Shown here in pieces: positions 1-8,496 of a stretch of DNA of 44,327 bases. The position numbers and the translations under genes are program-made. Position 1 is the stretch's first letter. The number at the start of each line of letters is the position of its first letter. Source of the DNA: Proteiniphilum sp. UBA1403. GTDB lineage: Bacteria > Bacteroidota > Bacteroidia > Bacteroidales > Dysgonomonadaceae. The stretch covers positions 1-44,327 of the forward strand of contig DBQD01000069.1 in assembly GCA_002305715.1 (NCBI GenBank). Direction: 5' to 3'. The notes under the pieces were generated by a model, which made no database searches, was not told the origin of the DNA, and saw nothing but the letters and a program-made list of their open reading frames with translations.

Positions 1-1176
1 GGTGCGTTATTTACAACGACAGCTGTGGCTGCCATTGCTGGAACTCTTTTTATGGCTCTTATTGCTAATGTACCCATTGCCCAAGCACCTGGAATGGGAC
101 TAAACAACTTCTTCGCTTTCAGTGTGGTCATTGCAATGGGTCATACCTGGCAATTTGCCTTGACAGGTGTGTTACTCTCGGGTTTTTGTTTCATGTTGTT
201 GACTATTTTCAACATTCGTAAAATTATTGTTGATAATATACCTGTGGGACTTAAAAATGCAATACCCATCGGTATCGGTTTATTTATCACAATCATTGGT
301 CTGAAGAGTGCCGGAATCGTAACACCCAATCAATTTACACTTGTTCAACTTGGCAATATGGCAGATCCCAATGTATGGATTGCTGTACTTGGATTAATCG
401 TTATTGCAGTACTATTGGTTAAAAAAGTGCATGGTGCTATTCTTATCGGTATTGTTATCTCTACCATTTTTGCCGGTATATTAGGACTGATTCAGTTGCC
501 ACAAGGTAGTTGGATTACCCTTCCTCCCAGCATCGAACCAATCTTTTTCAAATTTGAATGGAGCAGCATCTTTACGTTCGATATGTTAATCGTGGTATTT
601 ACTTTCCTGATGGTTAACATTTTCGATGCAATGGGTACCTTGATTGGTGTTATCTCCAAGATTGGGAAATCAGAAAAAGATGGAAGCTTTCCTCAATTGC
701 AAAAAGCATTGTTCGCAGATGCGTTGGGTACATTTGTAGGTGCTCTACTTGGAACCAGCCCAAACACGTCGTATGTTGAGAGCGCTTCGGGCGTTGCTGC
801 AGGAGGTAGAACCGGACTCACCAGTGTAAGTACAACTCTGATGTTTGTATTGGCTCTCTTCTTCGCCCCAATATTTTTGATGGTGCCTGCAGCTGCTACA
901 GCCCCTGCATTGATCATCATCGGCTTGTTTATGATGAGCTCGGTTGCTGATATCGATTTCAAGGAAATAAGTGAAGGATTCCCTGCTTTTGTAACAATCA
1001 TCTTTATGCCGTTCACATACAGTATTGCCAACGGTATCATTTTCGGTATGTTGGCGTTCACAATTGTGAAACTTTTATCGGGAAAAGTAAAAGATGTAAG
1101 TCTCACCATGTACGTTCTAACATTATTTTTCTTGATTAAGTTATTCCTTGATGCATCAAATGCATTTGTGCATTGA
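1..1176 (+). CDS. NCS2/AzgA-type purine (adenine/guanine/hypoxanthine) permease, 5' end outside window
   Basis: Inner-membrane nucleobase permease, probably importing purine bases with protons. The frame is open from base 1 and reads through to TGA at 1174-1176, so the first few dozen residues lie outside the window; the GTG at 25 is internal, not the start. The visible N-terminal part carries the hallmark ALAPGMGLNAFFAF-like stretch of the AzgA branch (here IAQAPGMGLNNFFAF). Further on come an FDAMGTLIGV segment and a GTSPNTSYVESASGVAAGGRTG segment, both conserved in AzgA permeases, and many hydrophobic helices. No riboswitch can be judged because the upstream region is missing. Substrate within the purines cannot be fixed from sequence alone. 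Confidence 0.9.
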   Translation, partial: GALFTTTAVAAIAGTLFMALIANVPIAQAPGMGLNNFFAFSVVIAMGHTWQFALTGVLLSGFCFMLLTIFNIRKIIVDNIPVGLKNAIPIGIGLFITIIGLKSAGIVTPNQFTLVQLGNMADPNVWIAVLGLIVIAVLLVKKVHGAILIGIVISTIFAGILGLIQLPQGSWITLPPSIEPIFFKFEWSSIFTFDMLIVVFTFLMVNIFDAMGTLIGVISKIGKSEKDGSFPQLQKALFADALGTFVGALLGTSPNTSYVESASGVAAGGRTGLTSVSTTLMFVLALFFAPIFLMVPAAATAPALIIIGLFMMSSVADIDFKEISEGFPAFVTIIFMPFTYSIANGIIFGMLAFTIVKLLSGKVKDVSLTMYVLTLFFLIKLFLDASNAFVH

Positions 1177-1226
1177 TGTATCAGTGAACTATTACGTTTA
1201 GGAATAGGTCGCAATAGGGTACTTTT

Positions 1227-1257
1227 TTTGCCATTCTGGAAAAAAGAATTACTTTTG
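1227..1257 (+). promoter_or_regulatory. Bacteroidetes-type promoter for efp
   Basis: TTTG at 1227-1230 and TACTTTTG at 1250-1257 are separated by exactly 19 bases, matching the Bacteroidetes -33/-7 pattern (TTTG, then TAnnTTTG). A start near 1264 gives a leader of about 30 bases before the efp ATG at 1296. Confidence 0.6.
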
Positions 1258-1295
1258 CGGCCTATTTCAATTATAACTCAGACAAATATAAATTT

Positions 1296-1862
1296 ATGGC
1301 AACAACCGCTGATTTCAGGAACGGGATGTGCATCGACCTGGAAGGACAATATTATTTTATTGTAGAATTTCTCCACGTTAAGCCTGGTAAAGGTGCTGCA
1401 TTTGTACGTACCAAACTGAAAAATGTTACCACTGGACGTGTTCTCGACAAAACCTTCAACTCTGGAGTGAAGGTAGATGAAGTGCGCATTGAGCGTCGCT
1501 CTTTTCAATACCTCTATCGCGATGATATGGGATACAACTTCATGAATACTGAGACTTTCGAACAACTCCCTATACCGGGTGAGCAAATTGAAGGCGTTGA
1601 GTTCCTGAAAGAAGGAGATGTAGTGGAAGTGCAGATCCATGCAGAAAGTGGCACAATACTTACCGCTGAAATGCCTACCCATGTGATTCTGGAAGTTACC
1701 TATACTGAACCGGGAATTAAAGGTGATACAGCAACGAATACACTGAAACCTGCTACTGTTGAAACTGGAGCAGAGGTGCGTGTGCCCCTTTTCATCAACA
1801 CTGGCGAAAAAATTAAAGTGGATACACGTGACGGATCATACGTGGAACGCGTAAGAGATTGA
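1296..1862 (+). CDS. efp: Elongation factor P
   Basis: Cytoplasmic translation factor that binds between the ribosomal P and E sites and relieves stalling at polyproline stretches. The 188-residue length equals the family norm. The N-terminal KOW-like domain has the loop VKPGKGAAF, in which Lys32 of PGKG sits where other bacteria carry the modified lysine or arginine. OB domains II and III follow, with the C-terminal GEKIKVDTRDGSYVERV signature. The ATG is preceded by a good promoter and no competing start exists. No modification enzyme (EpmA/EpmB, EarP, YmfI type) is encoded in the window, so the state of Lys32 is unknown. Confidence 0.97.
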   Translation: MATTADFRNGMCIDLEGQYYFIVEFLHVKPGKGAAFVRTKLKNVTTGRVLDKTFNSGVKVDEVRIERRSFQYLYRDDMGYNFMNTETFEQLPIPGEQIEGVEFLKEGDVVEVQIHAESGTILTAEMPTHVILEVTYTEPGIKGDTATNTLKPATVETGAEVRVPLFINTGEKIKVDTRDGSYVERVRD

Positions 1863-1877
1863 TCGTGTAGATAGAAG

Positions 1878-1908
1878 TTTGTTTCCTCGTCCTTTCTTTG
1901 TATGTTTG
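1878..1908 (+). promoter_or_regulatory. Bacteroidetes-type promoter for radC
   Basis: TTTG at 1878-1881, a 19-base spacer, then TATGTTTG at 1901-1908. The predicted transcript starts near 1915. That leaves almost no leader for the GTG at 1921 but about 20 bases for the ATG at 1936, which supports the latter as the radC start. Confidence 0.55.
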
Positions 1909-1935
1909 TTTCGTTGATATGTGAAACGAAATATT

Positions 1936-2625
1936 ATGAACAAGTTAAGCATCAAAGAATGGGCAGAGGAAGATCGTCCACGTGAAAAGTTAATCCTAAA
2001 AGGAGCATCAGCACTCTCAAATTCCGAGTTACTGGCAATATTAATTGGCTCAGGCAACCGGGAGATGAGTGCTGTGGAGTTAGGGCAGGTTATTTTACAA
2101 CAAGCGGGTAACGATCTCAATCGGTTGGGTAAGATGGGCGTTTCTGACTTCACCCAACAGTTCAAAGGTATCGGACCAGCAAAGGCAATCACATTGATTG
2201 CTGCGTTGGAACTGGGTAGGAGAAGAAAGTCGCTTGATGTGCAGACAAGAAAAAAAATTTCTTCATCACGTGATGGCTATCACTTTTTGTATCCCATTCT
2301 TTCTGATCTGAACCACGAAGAGACATGGGCGCTGTTGACCGACAGATCCAACCAGATTGTTCGTACCATGCAGGTAAGTAGAGGTGGAATTTCCGGCACA
2401 GTTGTTGATGTTCGATTGGTACTCAGAGAAGCGCTTACTCATTATGCCTCTGGCATTATTTTAGGACACAATCATCCATCAGGAAACTGCCTTCCAAGTC
2501 CACAGGATACTCACATCACAAGAAAACTGAAAGAAGCTGCCCAATGGATGGATATCACCTTGCTCGATCACATAATCGTGTGCGGAGACAATTATTTCAG
2601 TTATGCTGATGAGGGAATCATTTAG
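1936..2625 (+). CDS. radC: RadC family JAB-domain protein
   Basis: RadC-family protein, a JAB/MPN metalloprotease-like fold whose cellular role is still disputed despite its historic DNA-repair name. With the ATG at 1936 it is about 229 residues, the family length, beginning MNKLSIKEWAEEDRPREKL as RadC proteins typically do. A GTG at 1921 would add five residues but lies next to the predicted transcript start. The N-terminal part has a helix-hairpin-helix-like stretch (FKGIGPAKAITLIAALELGRR). The C-terminal part has the JAB metal motif as HNHPSGNCLPSPQD. It probably heads a short operon with the DUF59 gene and lpxH (gaps 50 and 31 bases). Confidence 0.93.
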   Translation: MNKLSIKEWAEEDRPREKLILKGASALSNSELLAILIGSGNREMSAVELGQVILQQAGNDLNRLGKMGVSDFTQQFKGIGPAKAITLIAALELGRRRKSLDVQTRKKISSSRDGYHFLYPILSDLNHEETWALLTDRSNQIVRTMQVSRGGISGTVVDVRLVLREALTHYASGIILGHNHPSGNCLPSPQDTHITRKLKEAAQWMDITLLDHIIVCGDNYFSYADEGII

Positions 2626-2675
2626 AGGGAATTAAACAATATCCCAATAAAACGGTTTAATAATAAAAAAAGATT

Positions 2676-2993
2676 ATGAGCGAGGAATTACAAGCTTTAC
2701 AAGATAAAATAGTGGTCATGCTTCGCACTGTGTATGACCCTGAAATACCTGTCAATATTTATGATCTGGGGATGATTTATGATGTAGATATTGATGATCA
2801 AAACAATGTTACCATTGAGATGACCTTTACATCGCCCAGTTGTCCAGCTGCTGACTTTATCTTGATGGATGTACAACTTAAGGTGGAGTCAATTCCTGAA
2901 GTGAATAGGGTAGATATCAATCTAACCTTCGACCCCCCTTGGGATCGTTCCATGATGAGTGAAGAGGCTTTGCTAGAGTTGGGGATGATGTAA
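2676..2993 (+). CDS. MIP18/DUF59 family protein (SufT/PaaD-like iron-sulfur assembly factor)
   Basis: Small 105-residue protein that is a single MIP18 (DUF59) domain. Members such as SufT assist iron-sulfur cluster maturation. It shows the family start pattern TVYDPEIPVNIYDLGMIYDV and the conserved cysteine in SPSCPAADF. It ends with the LTFDPPWDRSMMSEEA segment typical of the group. No suf genes are nearby, so the link to cluster assembly rests on family knowledge alone. It sits between radC and lpxH in the same direction and is probably cotranscribed. Confidence 0.9.
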   Translation: MSEELQALQDKIVVMLRTVYDPEIPVNIYDLGMIYDVDIDDQNNVTIEMTFTSPSCPAADFILMDVQLKVESIPEVNRVDINLTFDPPWDRSMMSEEALLELGMM

Positions 2994-3024
2994 ATTAACG
3001 GTGTTTACAGAGTAACGTATAACC

Positions 3025-3768
3025 GTGAATAAAAAATATTATTTTCTATCCGATGCCCATCTGGGTTCTGTATCACATCGTAACTCCATTGACACTGAAC
3101 GTAAATTGTGTCGATGGCTTGATGTCGTAAAAAAGGATGCTGATGCGATTTTTCTATTGGGCGATATCTTTGATTACTGGTTCGAATACAAACATGTGGT
3201 CCCAAAAGGATTCACTCGTATATTGGGCAAACTGGCAGAGGTGACCGATGCCGGAATAAAAGTTCATTTTTTTATCGGGAACCATGATATATGGCTTACT
3301 GATTACCTTGCGAAAGAATGTGGATTGATACTTCATTTCGAACCTTTGACGACCGATATTCTTGGAAAGAAATTCTTCTTGGCACATGGAGATGGACTGG
3401 GGGATGAATCATGGTCCTTCCAGCTATTGCGAAAAATATTCCACAGTCGGTTTCTTAAACAATGTTTTTCCGCTATTCATCCTCGATGGACAGTACCATT
3501 GGCTCATGCTTGGTCGAACAGTAGTCGTGAAAATGGGGGCGTACAGGGTTATTTGGGTGAAGATCGTGAATATTTAATCCGTTTTGCAAAACAACAGTTG
3601 ATTTCGACTCCCGATGTCAATTTTTTTGTTTTTGGACATCGTCATATTTTATTGGATCTTGCTATCACAGAAGAAAGTCATGTTATTATATTAGGTGATT
3701 GGATCTCCTTCTTTTCATACGCCGTTTATGATGGGGAAACAATGAAATTGGAGCAGTTCGAAATCTGA
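3025..3768 (+). CDS. lpxH: UDP-2,3-diacylglucosamine diphosphatase
   Basis: Calcineurin-like metallophosphoesterase that hydrolyses UDP-2,3-diacylglucosamine to lipid X and UMP, the fourth step of lipid A synthesis at the inner membrane. Metal-binding motifs are in order: DAHLG near the N-terminus, GDIFDYWFEY, GNHDIW, AHGDG and FGHRH. The length of 247 residues fits the family. The start is a GTG at 3025, since no ATG occurs before the first motif and the family begins a few residues before DAHLG. lpxB, which uses the product lipid X, lies at 15126-16262 in this window but is not linked to it. Confidence 0.93.
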   Translation: MNKKYYFLSDAHLGSVSHRNSIDTERKLCRWLDVVKKDADAIFLLGDIFDYWFEYKHVVPKGFTRILGKLAEVTDAGIKVHFFIGNHDIWLTDYLAKECGLILHFEPLTTDILGKKFFLAHGDGLGDESWSFQLLRKIFHSRFLKQCFSAIHPRWTVPLAHAWSNSSRENGGVQGYLGEDREYLIRFAKQQLISTPDVNFFVFGHRHILLDLAITEESHVIILGDWISFFSYAVYDGETMKLEQFEI

Positions 3769-3847
3769 AGACTGTGAAGTAATAACTTCCATTTGTTGGT
3801 GATTTTTGTGGGGAGATAACCCCCTAAAAGAAAAACTTCTTCTATTC

Positions 3848-4381
3848 TTACATTAGTTTCTTAAAAAAATCCCAAATTACAATCCCTGCTGTAACCGACA
3901 CATTCAATGAATGTTTAGTGCCATATTGTGGAATTTCAATACAACAATCGGAAGCATCAACAATTGCTTGCTGTACACCATGTACCTCGTGACCAAAGAT
4001 GACTGCATATTTTTTCTCTTTATCCAGCGATATTGTTTCTAATGAAATGCTGTTTTCGGCTTGTTCAATTGAAAATATAGTGTATCCATCTTCTTTCAAT
4101 GCCTGCAGCGCATCTTTGGTCTCTTCGAAATAGCGCCATCTAACGGCAACCTCAGCGCCTAAGGCTGTTTTATGAATCTCAACATTGGGAGGTGTAGCTG
4201 TGATGCCACAAAGTAGGATCTCTGCAACTCTAAAAGCGTCGCTTGTACGAAAGACTGACCCGATATTGTGTTGACTTCTTACGTTATCGAGTATCACCAC
4301 CAATGGAATCTTTGTGGCTTCTTGGTAAGCTTGCACACTCAAGCGATTTAACTCTTTTATTTTCAGTTTTCTTCGTTTCAT
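3848..4381 (-). CDS. SpoU/TrmH-family RNA 2'-O-methyltransferase
   Basis: SAM-dependent RNA ribose methyltransferase of the SPOUT class, acting in the cytoplasm on tRNA or rRNA. All three family motifs are visible: NVRSQHNIGSVFRTSDAF (motif 1), AVIFGHEVHGV (motif 2) and IPQYGTKHSLNVSVTAGIVIWDF (motif 3, part of the trefoil knot). At 177 residues it is a minimal catalytic domain with no separate RNA-binding domain, as in TrmH-like rather than RlmB-like enzymes. Which nucleotide it modifies cannot be told. It lies 76 bases after the glycosyltransferase genes on the same strand and may be read through from them. Confidence 0.92.
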   Translation of the reverse strand: MKRRKLKIKELNRLSVQAYQEATKIPLVVILDNVRSQHNIGSVFRTSDAFRVAEILLCGITATPPNVEIHKTALGAEVAVRWRYFEETKDALQALKEDGYTIFSIEQAENSISLETISLDKEKKYAVIFGHEVHGVQQAIVDASDCCIEIPQYGTKHSLNVSVTAGIVIWDFFKKLM

Positions 4382-4457
4382 ATTTAATTGCGGTAGATGC
4401 CCTTCTTTTTCTGATGAGACTCTCTATATTGTTCTGTTTGCTTTTTCTTCTTTTGTA

Positions 4458-5186
4458 TTATTTCAGGACCACTCGTATCACAAACCAAATATGATGGAGT
4501 AGGGTGGAAAGTTGTCCATAGTACATTACCATGATGCAATAACGTTCTTTCAATGAGGATGTTCGGTTGGATGTGGTCATTCCCTCATTCAGATAGTTGA
4601 TGAGTGTGAGATGGCTATTGTGTAGATATTCTGCTTTCTTCATCATGCGGATGCACCAATCGAAATCAGCTGAAAAACGATAGGAGAGATCATACGGTTC
4701 AAAGAGTTCCCTTTTTACAATAAATGCCTGGTGACATACCAACATTCCCTGTTTGAAACTTTTCCAGGAGAGCTTTTCCGGTGCACTCAATCTCCGCATG
4801 TGTAAAAAAACTCCATGATTATCCACGATGGCTGTCTCCCCATAAATGATGTCGGGCTCTTTCCCTTCCTCTAAACTACTCATCATCTTCTCTATGCTGT
4901 TCGATGTGTGAAAAGTATCCCCTGCGTTGAGAAAGCAGAGATAGTCGCCTGAAGCCATACTTGCAGCTTTGTTCATAGCGTCGTAGAGTCCCTTATCCGG
5001 TTCGCTTAGCCAGATCATCCTCTCATGCGCAAATTGCTGTATCAACGCAACCGTGTTGTCTTTCGATTTACCATCTACAATCACATGCTCTAAGTGAGGG
5101 TAAGTCTGCTCTTTGACGCTTTTCAATGTTCTTTCTAGCGTGGAAGCTGCATTGAAAGTGACCGTGATCACAGATATTTTTTTCAT
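4458..5186 (-). CDS. Family 2 glycosyltransferase
   Basis: Inverting GT-A transferase of 242 residues, probably adding a sugar to a lipid-linked surface glycan at the cytoplasmic face of the inner membrane. It starts MKKISVITVTFNAASTLERT, followed by HVIVDGKSKDNT and WLSEPDKGLYDAMNKAA, then GDYLCFLNAGD, which contains the nucleotide-sugar site. This pattern is that of WcaE-like family 2 enzymes. Its ATG overlaps the stop of the upstream glycosyltransferase by four bases (ATGA), implying translational coupling. Donor and acceptor sugars are unknown. Confidence 0.9.
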   Translation of the reverse strand: MKKISVITVTFNAASTLERTLKSVKEQTYPHLEHVIVDGKSKDNTVALIQQFAHERMIWLSEPDKGLYDAMNKAASMASGDYLCFLNAGDTFHTSNSIEKMMSSLEEGKEPDIIYGETAIVDNHGVFLHMRRLSAPEKLSWKSFKQGMLVCHQAFIVKRELFEPYDLSYRFSADFDWCIRMMKKAEYLHNSHLTLINYLNEGMTTSNRTSSLKERYCIMVMYYGQLSTLLHHIWFVIRVVLK

Positions 5187-6415
5187 GATTGCAAGTATAT
5201 TTTTTTATATTGTAATGCAATGGTTTCCTGCGAATATTCTTGCAACACTTTCTTGCGTGCATTAGCCGAAAGCATCTCTGTATCGGCTTCATACAATGTC
5301 CATAAGATACCATTGGCCAAATCTGCTGTATCTTTGTAATTTACCAGGTATCCATTCTTTTTATGTGAAATCATTTCTGGAATGCCACCAATGTTAAATC
5401 CCACACACGGTGTACCGCATGACATCGCCTCCATTAGAGTGTTGGGTAGATTCTCCTGTAATGAAGGGGTTACAAATAGATCGGCTGCATTATACACGTC
5501 TACCATCTTATCTGGTGAAACAAAGTCTAACGCGTAAGCAGGCATGTTAAGTCTCTCAACAAACTCTTTTCCATTAGTGCCGGCAATAAGAAACATAATG
5601 TTGGTGGACTGTTTTGCAATAAGGCGGGATGCTTCCAACAGATAGTCAACACCTTTTCTTGGGTCTGATGCTTTAACAGCTGCAAACAAGACAATTTTTT
5701 GATCTTCGGGCAAGTTGAGTAATTTACGAACGTCTGATTTATCTTGAGGATGATATTGTTCTGTATTGATGGGATTTGGGATAGAAAATACACGATGCCC
5801 TCCTGTTAATGGACTTTTTAATGCCAGTTCTTTGAGCCAGTTACTACATGCAACAAAAGAGATCGCTCCATTTTTGTAAACTGTCTGTTTATGTTTGAAT
5901 ATTTTATATGAAAGATCTTTGGGTGAATTTGTGACAAGATAAGGACAGTTGCCGCATGATTGCGTATAGTTTTTGCAAGTTCCAGCATGATGACAGATAC
6001 CGGTAAAAGCCCACATATCATGCATTGTCCATACAACTTTCTTGCCGGATGAGAGGATCTTATCAACTTCTTCGATCGACAACATACCTTGGTTTATCCA
6101 ATGAAGATGAATCACGTCTGCTTCCTTAAAAACAGGAAGTTCTGTTATGGAATTTCCCGTATTAGCTATGGAGACATTAAATAAGTTTTTTTTTGAGAAC
6201 CTGTTATGTAAGAATATTTTTCCACGTTCCCAGTAAAAATAATACTTATTTACCTGTTTTCTACCAACTGACACCACATGTTTGTCACTTGATAGCTTAT
6301 CACGGACGATCATTGTTACATTATCTCCGGAGGAGATCAATGCATGCATAAGTCTGAATGCTGCGACTGCAGCCCCGCCATAAATATCAGAAGTGCTTAC
6401 TATCAGAATATTCAT
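5183..6415 (-). CDS. Family 4 glycosyltransferase (WcaC-like)
   Basis: GT-B retaining transferase of 410 residues. The N-terminal half has DIYGGAAVAAFRL and then HLHWINQG and TMHDMWAFTGICHHAGTC followed by CGNCPYL. This His/Cys-rich segment is typical of the colanic-acid WcaC-like branch. The C-terminal half has the KGVDYLLEA and PNTLMEAMSCGTPCVGFNIGG segments that bind the nucleotide sugar. It overlaps the genes on both sides by four bases, so the three transferases form one tightly coupled unit. Substrate unknown. Confidence 0.92.
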   Translation of the reverse strand: MNILIVSTSDIYGGAAVAAFRLMHALISSGDNVTMIVRDKLSSDKHVVSVGRKQVNKYYFYWERGKIFLHNRFSKKNLFNVSIANTGNSITELPVFKEADVIHLHWINQGMLSIEEVDKILSSGKKVVWTMHDMWAFTGICHHAGTCKNYTQSCGNCPYLVTNSPKDLSYKIFKHKQTVYKNGAISFVACSNWLKELALKSPLTGGHRVFSIPNPINTEQYHPQDKSDVRKLLNLPEDQKIVLFAAVKASDPRKGVDYLLEASRLIAKQSTNIMFLIAGTNGKEFVERLNMPAYALDFVSPDKMVDVYNAADLFVTPSLQENLPNTLMEAMSCGTPCVGFNIGGIPEMISHKKNGYLVNYKDTADLANGILWTLYEADTEMLSANARKKVLQEYSQETIALQYKKIYLQS

Positions 6416-7617
6416 CTCATTATTTTTATGAATGCATCCATGTAACGATCACTAACGCTCTCCAGATTTATCTTCTCCTCGATCACAGATAAGGAGGCTT
6501 TGCCCATTTTTTCTCTTAATTGAGAATCTCTTAGCAGCAATTTTATTTTATCAGATAGATCAATAGCGTTGTTTTCCTTAAAGTAAAGGCCGTTTACATT
6601 ATGGGTAACCAAGTCTCGCTCGGTGCCATCGCATACAGAACAAATGATTGGTAAGGAGTAGGTCATGGCATCATTGATGGACAACCCTCCCATTCCAGCC
6701 AGTACGTAGATGGACGAGGCATTCATATAGGCTCCAATTGTTTTTGGGTCGTAAACGCTACCGGTAAAGTGTACTTTTTGATCGATATTTAGATCTCCAA
6801 CTAACTTCACAAGGTTTTCTCTTTCAGGCCCCTCTCCTATGATTACCAACTCCGCATCGGGGAACTCTTTTATCACGTTTGAGAAGGCATCGATAAGCAG
6901 ATCGACCCGCTTCCATTTGACCAGTCGCCCTACATGGATAATTCTACGACTGTTTACTGGGAGAATGGAAGGTTCCTGACGTACTCGTTCTTTTTCGCAC
7001 AGCAATGTTTCACTATCACCTGTGTTGTATGTAACAAAAACATTTTCTTCCCGAATACCATAGGTGGGTATGAGGTTTTTACCAAGCGAGGAATAGGCCA
7101 ATGCTCCGTCTGCCCTTTTATAGCAATATCTTCTAATCTGCATGATGCCCCATTGTTTAATGTGAAAAAGAAACCCTTTGCTTAAAAGTGTCATATCTTC
7201 GTTGTACATCGGTTTCTCTTTGAAGTAAGATATTGCCTTGCCGTATGGAGGTACTTGAAAAGGAATCTCTCGGATTACAAATCGGGTCTTGTTTTTGCGA
7301 AGTGACTTTCTGAGAGAAGGTTGCAAGAAAAATTGAATGAAATAGGGCCATCCTGCCACGAAGATGTCTGGCTTTTCAACATCAATTATTTGAGGTAGAG
7401 CAGGGATGCTATTTTTCCCAATTGCTGTTTTCTTTTCACCGCTTTCAATTATTTTGTATCGTGTCTGCTGACCGCCAATTACCTGAACTCCTTTCCCAAG
7501 TGAGCTACTATTCCCGGTTGGGATTACCGTGATAACTTCCACTCCTTTTCCCATGAGCTTTCGTAACAAAGCGTCCATATAAAGAGGAATGCCGCTAAAA
7601 ACAAACAATACTTTCAT
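6412..7617 (-). CDS. Family 4 (group 1) glycosyltransferase
   Basis: GT-B fold transferase of 401 residues with the start chosen at the ATG at 7617 (MKVLFVFSGIPLYMDALL). A longer frame upstream to 7677 would add 20 residues of unlikely sequence and overlap the preceding gene by 44 bases. The C-terminal half has RRIIHVGRLVKWKRVDLLIDAF, ELVIIGEGPER and the acceptor/donor loop SLPIICSVCDGTERDLV. The N-terminal half is less conserved, as usual for the acceptor side. It is first of three overlapping transferases and begins 16 bases after the metallo-hydrolase gene. Confidence 0.9.
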   Translation of the reverse strand: MKVLFVFSGIPLYMDALLRKLMGKGVEVITVIPTGNSSSLGKGVQVIGGQQTRYKIIESGEKKTAIGKNSIPALPQIIDVEKPDIFVAGWPYFIQFFLQPSLRKSLRKNKTRFVIREIPFQVPPYGKAISYFKEKPMYNEDMTLLSKGFLFHIKQWGIMQIRRYCYKRADGALAYSSLGKNLIPTYGIREENVFVTYNTGDSETLLCEKERVRQEPSILPVNSRRIIHVGRLVKWKRVDLLIDAFSNVIKEFPDAELVIIGEGPERENLVKLVGDLNIDQKVHFTGSVYDPKTIGAYMNASSIYVLAGMGGLSINDAMTYSLPIICSVCDGTERDLVTHNVNGLYFKENNAIDLSDKIKLLLRDSQLREKMGKASLSVIEEKINLESVSDRYMDAFIKIMR

Positions 7618-7633
7618 ATCGCTGTAAGGGAGT

Positions 7634-8428
7634 TTAGAACTCTGTTTTTGCTGATAAAATGTTTCTCTCCAAAACACTCAAGTTCACATCGAGGCCAATC
7701 TCTATTCCTTTCTGTAAAAGATGCTCTTTAGTTGTATTGAAGGCCAACTCCGGATTGTTATTGTCACCACTCAAATGGCACAACCAGATGTTACGAAGTT
7801 TGGAGGTAAAGTTGTTCGCCAAGAACTCAGCAGTCTGTCGATTGCTTAAGTGTCCGGTACCGGAAGTAATTCTACGCTTAAGATAGTAGGGATAACGACC
7901 TTTTTCCAGCATCTCCTCATCGTAGTTACTCTCAATGATAAGATGGTTGGCTTTGCAAATATAGTAAGCAACCTCATCGGTTATGGTTCCCACATCGGTG
8001 GCTAATGTCATCGTTTGGCCATCAAATTCGAAGAAATATCCGGCATTGTCGTAGCTGTCATGGGGAACACTGAATGCCGTTATTTTGAAATCCTCAATCT
8101 CGAAAGGTTTTCCTTTTTCGATATATTTTGCAGAACCGTTTAAATTATTTTGAATTAGAGGACAGTTGTCAATGCCTCGATGAACCTCCCGTGTGGCATA
8201 GATTGGTATGTGTAACTTTTCTCCTAGGTAGCCAGCCGATTTTATATGGTCGTAATGATCGTGTGTGATCAGGATAGCCATGATTGAAGATAGTTCTATT
8301 CCATACTCAGCTAGTCGTTTTCGAATTATACGCGGTCCAATACCGGCATCAATAAGAATGCCATAATGAGCGTTACCTAAATAGTAACAATTGCCGCAAC
8401 TGCCGCTACTTAAGCTGAAAAAGGACAT
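7634..8428 (-). CDS. MBL-fold metallo-hydrolase (WalJ/YycJ-like)
   Basis: Metallo-beta-lactamase fold hydrolase of the YycJ/WalJ group, which in other bacteria is a predicted nuclease linked to cell-wall and DNA-repair functions. It opens with FSLSSGSCGNCYYL, then has the zinc motif THDHYDH, a later VPHDSYDNAGYFFE segment, LATDVG, and WLCHLSGDNN near the end. I prefer the ATG at 8428, since the ATG at 8458 lies only a few bases after the predicted transcript start from the promoter at 8467-8474. The family also starts within a few residues of the SLSSGS motif. Confidence 0.9.
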   Translation of the reverse strand: MSFFSLSSGSCGNCYYLGNAHYGILIDAGIGPRIIRKRLAEYGIELSSIMAILITHDHYDHIKSAGYLGEKLHIPIYATREVHRGIDNCPLIQNNLNGSAKYIEKGKPFEIEDFKITAFSVPHDSYDNAGYFFEFDGQTMTLATDVGTITDEVAYYICKANHLIIESNYDEEMLEKGRYPYYLKRRITSGTGHLSNRQTAEFLANNFTSKLRNIWLCHLSGDNNNPELAFNTTKEHLLQKGIEIGLDVNLSVLERNILSAKTEF

Positions 8429-8466
8429 TCTATCTGCCGGAAAGAGTTTGTATTGCATAGTAAATA

Positions 8467-8474
8467 CAAAGATA
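8467..8474 (-). promoter_or_regulatory. -7 promoter element for the metallo-hydrolase/glycosyltransferase operon
   Basis: On the minus strand this reads TATCTTTG, a perfect TAnnTTTG. A transcript start about 7 bases downstream (near 8460) leaves about 32 bases before the ATG at 8428. No good -33 TTTG was found, so support is partial. Confidence 0.4.
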
Positions 8475-8496
8475 ATAAGTTTTATAGATCAATCTT

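Noticed and set aside
693..1214. Long minus-strand frame opposite the purine permease
   Set aside because: It is antisense to a clear AzgA-type protein and has no recognisable domain.
3774..3823. Terminator between lpxH and the methyltransferase gene
   Set aside because: Only weak stems (GAAGT/ACTTC, GGGG/CCCC) without a T run; not convincing.
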